A stretch of 8,365 nt of DNA, taken from Bacteroidota bacterium (GTDB lineage Bacteria > Bacteroidota > Bacteroidia > Bacteroidales > VadinHA17). Within the stretch, counting starts at the first letter, position 1. Every line of letters begins with the position of its first letter. The notes beneath the pieces were generated by a model. That model was not told the origin of the DNA. It made no database searches and saw nothing but the letters and a program-made list of their open reading frames with translations. The position numbers were made by a program, and so were the translations under genes. Below, in pieces: positions 1 to 4,159 of this stretch. The stretch spans positions 1-8,365 of the forward strand of contig DAOVLD010000059.1 in assembly GCA_030631445.1 (NCBI GenBank), read 5' to 3'.

Positions 1-78
1 AAACAAGGTATCTACAGCAGTCCAATCATCTTCGGCCTGCTCAATCCAGAAATTAATATAATCTTGCTTTGTCATCAT
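1..78 (-). CDS. HEPN domain protein, N-terminal fragment (runs off window)
   Basis: Reading leftwards from ATG at 78-76 (a second ATG follows at 75-73), 26 codons stay open to the window edge. They encode MMTKQDYINFWIEQAEDDW followed by TAVDTLF. The pattern of Tyr-Ile-x-x-Trp, then an acidic Ala-Glu-Asp-Asp-Trp and an amphipathic helix, is typical of the first helix of small HEPN-domain proteins, which are often paired with MNT-type nucleotidyltransferases as toxin-antitoxin systems. The catalytic R-x4-6-H motif would lie outside the window, so activity cannot be judged. No nucleotidyltransferase partner is visible upstream (positions 79-812), so any partner must lie downstream, beyond the left edge. 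The family call rests on only 26 residues. Confidence 0.6.
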   Translation of the reverse strand, partial: MMTKQDYINFWIEQAEDDWTAVDTLF

Positions 79-193
79 AATATCAAAGATAGTCTTTTTT
101 TATCTGTTGAGAAATTTGTGCAGTGAGTTTCATTCGCTTACACCGCAAAATCCTTTTTCACCCATTAAAATCCGGTTAAAGCTACATCCTTCG

Positions 194-232
194 GGACAAA
201 GCCTACCTTCACTGCGTTACGGTGGACAAAGC
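194..232. repeat. dispersed-repeat-like block with doubled ggacaaagc
   Basis: The 9-mer ggacaaagc occurs at 194-202 and again at 224-232, exactly 30 bases apart, with cctaccttcactgcgttacg between them. The segment is more GC-rich than its surroundings. From memory, similar text (a boxed 'gctttgtcc' around 'gcagtgaaggtagg' on the minus strand) recurs between genes in Bacteroidota genomes. Its copy number in this genome cannot be seen here. Confidence 0.35.
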
Positions 233-482
233 ATTATTATGGATCAAAATCTTTCCCTTAACGACTACTTAATGATTTCCTGCAACTGCGACACTGCATT
301 CCCGGCAACACAACTCTAAATACTAACAAAAATTCATACATACCGTTAAAGCATAATAAGTATATGGATTTTGCGAACGTAGTGAAGCAATCTCTCCAGG
401 CTTTCCGTAAAGTTCATGACAGTTAATTTCTTTGGCATTCCGGTTGTTCTTGGGAGACCTTACACAATCTGAATTTAAATAT

Positions 483-494
483 GTCGAATTCGAC
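483..494. repeat. perfect 12-bp palindrome GTCGAATTCGAC
   Basis: The sequence gtcgaattcgac equals its own reverse complement. It is followed directly by cccctttagg. The same GAATTC core next to a CCCC box reappears at 602-624 (accccggagcgggttgaattc), so this may be a diverged member of the neighbouring repeat family or a protein-binding site. Nothing shows which. Confidence 0.4.
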
Positions 495-533
495 CCCTTT
501 AGGAAATATGTCACTGCTAAAAACAAGAAAAAG

Positions 534-624
534 ACCCCGGAGGGTGTCTAATTCAAATAGCCACAGTAACGTCTGTGGTTATAGCATATAAGTCAACAGC
601 AACCCCGGAGCGGGTTGAATTCAA
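534..624. repeat. CCCCGGAG-boxed hairpin repeat
   Basis: Two boxes beginning accccggag (534-542 and 602-610), each followed within about 10 bases by aattcaa, flank a hairpin. The hairpin stem is 557-566 (atagccacag) paired with 573-582 (ctgtggttat), with the 6-base loop taacgt. All ten pairs form if one G-T wobble is allowed (560 with 579). The right box also contains aaccc and gggtt as a short inverted repeat. The design of two boxes around a palindrome looks like a non-autonomous, REP-like interspersed element. From memory, similar CCCCGGAG boxes are common between Bacteroidota genes. Confidence 0.5.
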
Positions 625-812
625 GTTAGACTATAAGGTGCATTTCTCCAAAAATTCATATATGTCCTTAATATTCTCTTTAATGCATAAATTTCCAAAT
701 TATTTGTAACTTGTAGAATTCTAAATTTTTACTGGTTATAACTATATGACTTATTTCTGATTTTGGCAGGGATTTACAATATATACAGATAAATTGCCAT
801 AAAAACACATCA

Positions 813-1613
813 ATGAGTAAACTATTTCATTTTACCAAACGTAAGACAGCAATTAAAAAAATTCTTCCAGACTTTAAATTAAGAGCAAATAGTTTTTTTC
901 TCATGAATGATCCTCGTGAAACATATGTATGGGCATTTAGTGGTAGAAATGTGAGAAATAATGACAATGAGGATTTGATTAAAAAACAATTTCAGATAGG
1001 GTATGATTTAAGAAGAAATGTGAAAATTATATGTTTTACAAAGGAAAGTTCAGGATTTAAAAATGAATTAATGTGGACTCATTATGGAGATAAACATGAA
1101 GGCATTTGTTTAGAAATAGATGAACAAGAATTTATTGATGAAAATCGAACTATACTTACTAAATATAAGAAATATTTTGATGATATTAAATATAATAATT
1201 TCAGAGACATCAATAAACCACAATTCAATCGAAACAATAATGAAAGTTATGAATGTGCACTAAATAATTTTATTAACAGTCATTATGACTGGCTATATTT
1301 TAAAAAATCTAATTATTGGAAACTAGAGGATGAAAAAAGACTTGTTTTTCTATCTCATAAGTTTGATGGGATGCTTTCGATTAAGAATAGTTTGAAAACC
1401 ATTTATTTAGGAATATATACACCAGATAAATATCTTTGTTCTATAAGTAATTTAATTAAAGATAAAGAAATTAAAATTCAACAGTGTTATTTAGATATAA
1501 AAAATGCTGAAATTAAAATCATAGAACGAGAAAAAGGTGATAATAGAAAATTAATTTTAAAAAAGTATTTAAAAAACAGGTTACATGCAATAAAGTGTTG
1601 TACATCTAAATAA
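813..1613 (+). CDS. DUF2971 family protein
   Basis: This encodes 266 aa with no signal peptide or membrane segment, so it is probably cytoplasmic. The match to DUF2971 rests on the order of conserved blocks: an N-terminal LFHFT (4-8), LRANSFFLMNDPRE (23-36) corresponding to the family's 'LNDPxE', ICFT (73-76), MWTHYGDKHEGICLEID (87-103) corresponding to the family's 'MWSHYADxHxGxCIGFD', and WKLEDEKRLVF (169-179) corresponding to 'W.YE.EWRL'. A later IYLGIYTP segment fits the final strand. The family has no firmly known biochemical function. Its members are scattered and turn up in accessory regions. The gene is very AT-rich and Lys/Asn-rich, unlike the glycyl radical genes in this window, which suggests transfer. 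The C-terminal tail (about 240-266) is highly basic. The zinc-ribbon gene starts 31 bases downstream on the same strand. Confidence 0.8.
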   Translation: MSKLFHFTKRKTAIKKILPDFKLRANSFFLMNDPRETYVWAFSGRNVRNNDNEDLIKKQFQIGYDLRRNVKIICFTKESSGFKNELMWTHYGDKHEGICLEIDEQEFIDENRTILTKYKKYFDDIKYNNFRDINKPQFNRNNNESYECALNNFINSHYDWLYFKKSNYWKLEDEKRLVFLSHKFDGMLSIKNSLKTIYLGIYTPDKYLCSISNLIKDKEIKIQQCYLDIKNAEIKIIEREKGDNRKLILKKYLKNRLHAIKCCTSK

Positions 1614-1644
1614 ACAAGTTCAGTAACCTTAAAATCTAAACAAT

Positions 1645-2140
1645 ATGACATTGATAAATTGCCCTAAATGCAAAAAGGAAGTAAGCGACTCTGTATTGTT
1701 TTGTCCACATTGCGGATTTCAATTAAAAGGAAAAGAGAAAATTGTGAAATCTCAAGTTAAAAAACCAAAAAAAAAATAGTGCGTTTTTAACTTGGATAAT
1801 CATAATCGCTGTTTTAATGATAATTTTTTACATTGCTTATATTGGTTCAGTTGAAAATGATTCTTCGTCAAATAGTTCTTCTTCAACAAATAAATTTGTA
1901 GCATATAGCTATGCAGAAGATTTCGTAAAACAAAATCTAAAATCACCTAGTACGGCTGATTTTCCAGGTGTTTCGGAAAAAGACCAACATATAACTAATT
2001 TAGGTGGTGGAAAATACAGGATTGAATCTTGGGTTGATAGTCAGAATAGTTTTGGTGCCACAATTAGAGCAAAATTTAGTTGCATAATTATATTTGAAGG
2101 AAATAAAGTACGATGTGAACAATTGAAATTTAATGAATAA
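1645..2140 (+). CDS. zinc-ribbon, single-pass membrane protein; split by a frameshift at A10
   Basis: The first frame (ATG 1645, TAG 1777-1779) encodes 44 aa: a zinc ribbon with C6-x2-C9 and C20-x2-C23, then a Lys-rich linker. The second frame continues directly from the run of ten A (1767-1776) as NSAFLTWIIIIAVLMIIFYI and onwards to TAA at 2138-2140. If the run held nine A, one 164-residue protein would result: cytoplasmic zinc ribbon (about 4-25), basic linker (28-43), transmembrane helix (about 47-67), a Ser-rich spacer, and an exported domain with LKSPSTADFP (98-107) and SWVDSQNSFGA (128-138). That order is a normal 'zinc ribbon plus membrane anchor' design, so I read the two pieces as one gene. 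As written, only the second half has its own ATG (1817), which would cut into the membrane helix. The break may be a real mutation, a sequencing error, or slippage on the A run. Function is unknown. Confidence 0.7.
1767..1776 (+). other. A10 homopolymer at the frameshift
   Basis: Ten consecutive A follow cc at 1765-1766 and are followed directly by the TAG that ends the zinc-ribbon frame. Removing one A restores the reading frame into the membrane helix. Runs of this length are prone both to sequencing indels and to polymerase slippage. Confidence 0.75.
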
Positions 2141-2152
2141 AAAAACGCACTA
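1777..2152. repeat. 12-bp inverted repeat enclosing the membrane and exported half of the split gene
   Basis: The arm tagtgcgttttt (1777-1788) is the exact reverse complement of aaaaacgcacta (2141-2152). The left arm starts at the TAG right after the A10 run, and the right arm starts at the base after the TAA at 2138-2140. The arms thus bracket the second reading frame almost exactly, 352 bases apart. In RNA they could pair and put the A run at the foot of a long-range stem. It may also be chance, since part of each arm is an A or T run. Confidence 0.5.
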
Positions 2153-2198
2153 CAACTATGTGGTTTAAATAATTACTAAAAACAATAAACTAAACATC

Positions 2199-2546
2199 AT
2201 GAAAAAAATTACTTATTCTGTATCTGTCATTTTAATACTCACATTATTTGCATATTGTACAAATAGTACAAGTGAAAGTAAACCAAATTACAAGTCAGAG
2301 ATAGCAAGAATTGAAAACTTGCTTGTTCCTAATTACAAAGGTAAATTAACTTTTAAAGTTGATTCTTTAGACGGAGGTTTAGCAATTATGGGTTATACCA
2401 GTGGTACACCACAAGCTGCTTTTTGGATAAAAGATAATACTGTTTATGCAGCTAATGGTACTGCAATGGCTTGGACTAGAAGCACAATTGAGTATACACC
2501 AATCGGGATTGACTTTGATAGTGTACTTAAAGTTGTTGAAGATTAG
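2199..2546 (+). CDS. small exported protein, possible lipoprotein, unknown function
   Basis: This encodes 115 aa. The N-terminus MKKITYSVSVILILTLFAYC has two Lys and a hydrophobic core and ends at Cys20. The -1 residue is Tyr rather than Gly, Ala or Ser, so the lipobox is poor. The protein may be a lipoprotein anchored at Cys20 or a plain secreted protein. The mature part is about 95 aa, begins with a Thr/Ser-rich stretch, and then shows alternating patterns suggesting beta strands (LTFKVDS, LAIMGYTSG, AAFWIKDNTVYAANG). I recognise no family. It lies 58 bases after the zinc-ribbon gene on the same strand and has the same AT-rich character. Both neighbouring products face the cell envelope, but nothing links them functionally. 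The ATG at 2199 is the natural start because it places the signal sequence at the N-terminus. Confidence 0.65.
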   Translation: MKKITYSVSVILILTLFAYCTNSTSESKPNYKSEIARIENLLVPNYKGKLTFKVDSLDGGLAIMGYTSGTPQAAFWIKDNTVYAANGTAMAWTRSTIEYTPIGIDFDSVLKVVED

Positions 2547-2578
2547 TAAAAAAAGAAAAAGCAGTAAAGTGCTGATTT

Positions 2579-2678
2579 GGAGTGGTATTAGTCCGTTTCG
2601 GCTTCATCACGGTTTGATAACGAAATCACTCGCACTCCGCTTCATGCCATATTGCAAAACATTGTATGCAAGCCGAAA
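2579..2678. repeat. structured intergenic element with interleaved inverted repeats
   Basis: Between the small exported protein and the HEPN-like gene lies a patch richer in GC than its flanks. A perfect 9-bp inverted repeat, tttcggctt (2596-2604) with aagccgaaa (2670-2678), spans 83 bases. A 6-bp pair, ggagtg (2579-2584) with cactcc (2633-2638), overlaps it. The arms alternate (a, b, a', b'), which is pseudoknot topology if both form. The composition and the text around gataacgaaatcactcgc resemble structured separators I associate from memory with small accessory genes in Bacteroidota. I could not match integron attC core boxes. Confidence 0.4.
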
Positions 2679-2701
2679 AAAACAAACATGGAAAATGATT
2701 A

Positions 2702-3493
2702 ATGATGAAAATTAAAATACCTGCACAAACTTACCTGAAAATTACAGAGGAAGCATTCAATCGCGATGTTAAGGCAAAATCAGAAAAGGGAAATAATCAT
2801 TATTTACCCAAATCTAATAATTTTATTGCAATAGTAGAACATCCCAATGGTGAGAATCGAGTTTGTCAATTTTTGGGTGTAGAGCATAAGGGGAAAAAGT
2901 ATCTATCTGCATTACCTAGCCCAGCCCATTTATATTTGACCACGGCATTAGAATTATACGAATTAGCTGAACAAAGAAAGTCAGAGGACTTCCCTAAATG
3001 TGGCAAACAGGATAATGATTCAAATTTATATCTTTTGGAGTTTGAACCCGGATATACTCATGAGTGTTATACTGATTACATTAAAGCGAGAATAGCAAGT
3101 ATAATTATGCTCGTAAGTACATTGGAAAATTTTATGAACCAAGTAATACCAAATGATTTTATTTTTGAAAAAATAGAGAAAGAAAAAGTTAAAAGATATA
3201 ATCACAAAAAAATTGAAGATAATATTCCGTTTAAGGATAAACTAGAACAAGTTCTGCCGAAAGCAATTAATCAAGCGAATTTTTGGAGCACTAGAACCAA
3301 GGAATTAGAAATCATAAATGAATTATATAAACACAGAAAAGAGTTTATTCATTTGAAAACAAAATCAGATGAAGAATGGAAAAGATACTCAAATGTGTTT
3401 AGCAATATGTTAAAATTTGATATCTTGAAAGCAATTAATACAACGATAAATATTATTAATGCAATTGAGGAAAACTATATTGAAACAGAATAA
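2702..3493 (+). CDS. HEPN-like protein with C-terminal R-x4-H motif, otherwise unknown
   Basis: This encodes 263 aa, soluble, with no signal peptide. Residues 1-70 look like a small mixed alpha/beta region (FIAIVEHPNG, VCQFLGV). From about 73 the protein is largely helical. Segments 121-148 (YTDYIKARIASIIMLVSTLENFMNQV), described here only by its ends, then 176-192 and 198-258 form long amphipathic helices. In the third helical segment, LYKHRKEFIHLK has Arg212 and His217 in R-x4-H spacing, the hallmark of HEPN ribonucleases and toxins, where it resembles 'LRNxIVH'. The C-terminal half therefore probably adopts a HEPN-like four-helix bundle. The N-terminal part is not recognised. Two ATG codons are available (2702 and 2705) and I keep the first. 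The gene is AT-rich and Lys/Asn/Ile-rich like its plus-strand neighbours and ends the accessory block. Activity is not shown, since many HEPN-like proteins only bind RNA. Confidence 0.6.
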   Translation: MMKIKIPAQTYLKITEEAFNRDVKAKSEKGNNHYLPKSNNFIAIVEHPNGENRVCQFLGVEHKGKKYLSALPSPAHLYLTTALELYELAEQRKSEDFPKCGKQDNDSNLYLLEFEPGYTHECYTDYIKARIASIIMLVSTLENFMNQVIPNDFIFEKIEKEKVKRYNHKKIEDNIPFKDKLEQVLPKAINQANFWSTRTKELEIINELYKHRKEFIHLKTKSDEEWKRYSNVFSNMLKFDILKAINTTINIINAIEENYIETE

Positions 3494-3627
3494 TCTTCAT
3501 AAAGGAAGAGAAATAAAACGGCCAGCATACAATTGAGGTGGCTGATTCCGGGATAACCGTATCCAGTGCGCCTCTTCCCCATACGCTCCTGTTTCCCGCA
3601 CATAATATTTCGGGTTTATAAAAGTTT

Positions 3628-3724
3628 CACCGGTCTGACCGGTTGTTAATTACTTCAGCATTCTGCTTCTGCTTATCTCCGGAATTTTAAATACGCTATA
3701 TCCCTTTTCCCACCGGTCTGACCG
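3628..3724. repeat. two copies of caccggtctgaccg
   Basis: The 14-mer caccggtctgaccg occurs at 3628-3641 and 3711-3724, 83 bases apart. In the first copy accggt-ctg-accggt (3629-3643) forms a full inverted repeat. The second copy ends in gc, so its palindrome is shorter. Two copies are too few for an array, and they look like members of a palindromic repeat family. Confidence 0.5.
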
Positions 3725-3762
3725 CTTATTGTAAACTAACGCGTGTTAACGATTCTAAAACC

Positions 3763-3788
3763 CCGTCAGCGGTTATAAACCCTGACGG
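3763..3788. repeat. hairpin ccgtcag/ctgacgg with inner ggtt/aacc
   Basis: The stem ccgtcag (3763-3769) pairs with ctgacgg (3782-3788). Inside it, ggtt (3771-3774) pairs with aacc (3778-3781) across the loop ata, leaving C3770 bulged. This gives 11 pairs, and flanking acc and ggt can extend it with one more bulge. It is the strongest GC hairpin in the spacer and the best terminator candidate here, although no T-run follows it on either strand. Confidence 0.5.
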
Positions 3789-3812
3789 TGGTTTGAGAAT
3801 TTCAAAAATAAG

Positions 3813-3832
3813 CACCATGCTTCAGCACGGTG
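3813..3832. repeat. hairpin caccatgc-ttca-gcacggtg (copy 1)
   Basis: An 8-bp stem with one mismatch closes a ttca tetraloop. The hairpin at 4034-4053 has the same sequence in inverted orientation. The left flank also matches: gagaatttcaa (3795-3805) here, and gagaaattcaa on the minus strand next to the other copy. Confidence 0.55.
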
Positions 3833-3858
3833 TATTGAGGAGTGTTTCCGTTTGGAAT

Positions 3859-3876
3859 AGTGCGCTTTAGCGTACT
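3859..3876. repeat. hairpin agtgcgc-ttta-gcgtact
   Basis: A 7-bp stem with one G-T wobble closes a ttta tetraloop. Bases 3876-3879 are tttt, so on the plus strand this could be a weak terminator, but it lies more than 360 bases past the nearest plus-strand stop codon. Confidence 0.45.
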
Positions 3877-3988
3877 TTTGCCAGGACGTTAATCATTACT
3901 ATCCCAATGTGATCTTTTGTTGATCAAATCAGGTGAATCCGGTTTTTTCTATGTGAATGTAATACCAAATAGTTGTTTTTAATTTGAA

Positions 3989-4006
3989 AGTCAGCTGAAG
4001 CTGACT
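3989..4006. repeat. hairpin agtcagc-tgaa-gctgact
   Basis: A perfect 7-bp stem closes a tgaa tetraloop. The stem size and loop match the hairpin 28 bases further on, but the stem sequence differs. Confidence 0.55.
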
Positions 4007-4033
4007 AATACATTGCCTTAATGTGCTTATTTA

Positions 4034-4053
4034 CACCATGCTGAAGCATGGTG
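4034..4053. repeat. hairpin caccatgc-tgaa-gcatggtg (copy 2, inverted)
   Basis: A perfect 8-bp stem closes a tgaa tetraloop. Read on the minus strand it has the stem and ttca loop of copy 1 (3813-3832). Together the two form an inverted pair about 200 bases apart. Confidence 0.6.
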
Positions 4054-4059
4054 CTAGTT

Positions 4060-4080
4060 TTATAATAACCGTTATTATAA
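4060..4080. repeat. AT-rich 21-base palindrome ttataataac-c-gttattataa
   Basis: Ten perfect pairs surround a single central base. It lies 80 bases past the stop codon of the glycyl radical gene, between the period-7 tract and hairpin copy 2. On the minus strand the nearby a and t runs could help terminate that operon, but this is only possible. Confidence 0.55.
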
Positions 4081-4113
4081 CCTTGAATTTCTCAAAATCC
4101 TTACCGTTTCCTT

Positions 4114-4155
4114 CTTCCATCTGCCTTCAGCCCTCTGCCTGTTGCCTTCTTTCCT
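4114..4155. repeat. degenerate period-7 tandem tract
   Basis: Six 7-base units read cttccat, ctgcctt, cagccct, ctgcctg, ttgcctt, ctttcct. The tract ends four bases from the stop codon of the glycyl radical gene (TAA at 4162-4160 on the minus strand). Its period matches the tracts at 6521-6543 and 7432-7452. Confidence 0.6.
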
Positions 4156-4159
4156 ACAC

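Larger units (their letters stand above)
79..812. other. gene-free stretch with repeat-like blocks
   Basis: I see no convincing gene in these 734 bases. Short open frames exist on both strands, but their translations are low in hydrophobic periodicity and coincide with repeat-like DNA. Visible contents are a doubled ggacaaagc box (194-202 and 224-232), a block near 365-450 resembling dispersed intergenic repeats, a perfect 12-bp palindrome (483-494), and a hairpin between two CCCCGGAG boxes (534-624). From about 640 the sequence becomes strongly AT-rich and leads into the DUF2971 gene. No clear promoter for that gene could be chosen. Confidence 0.5.
3494..4159. other. gene-free convergent spacer packed with palindromes
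   Basis: These 666 bases lie between the ends of two convergent genes and hold no convincing coding sequence. They contain at least seven hairpins or palindromes and a period-7 tract, listed separately. Stems of 6 to 11 bp carry very short loops. None has the clean GC stem plus T-run of a textbook terminator, although several could still stop or stabilise transcripts arriving from either side. Confidence 0.6.

Noticed and set aside
107..319. Open frame of 70 codons on the plus strand
   Set aside because: It overlaps a repeat-like block with doubled ggacaaagc. The translation shows no domain, signal or membrane character.
323..526. Open frame of 67 codons on the minus strand
   Set aside because: It covers DNA resembling a dispersed intergenic repeat and the 12-bp palindrome. 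The protein composition is not convincing.
2579..2678. Integron attC site
   Set aside because: The span and imperfect symmetry are suggestive, but no RYYYAAC/GTTRRRY core boxes could be found and no integrase is in the window.
2446..2715. Open frame overlapping the exported protein gene
   Set aside because: It is an out-of-frame overlap that runs through the structured element at 2579-2678, with an implausible protein.
813..3493. Complete known defence system or toxin-antitoxin pair
   Set aside because: DUF2971, zinc-ribbon, exported and HEPN-like proteins do not match a set I know, and no nuclease, NTPase or antitoxin partner is visible.
3628..4080. CRISPR array
   Set aside because: The repeats differ in sequence and spacing. 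The only exact direct repeat is a 14-mer present twice.
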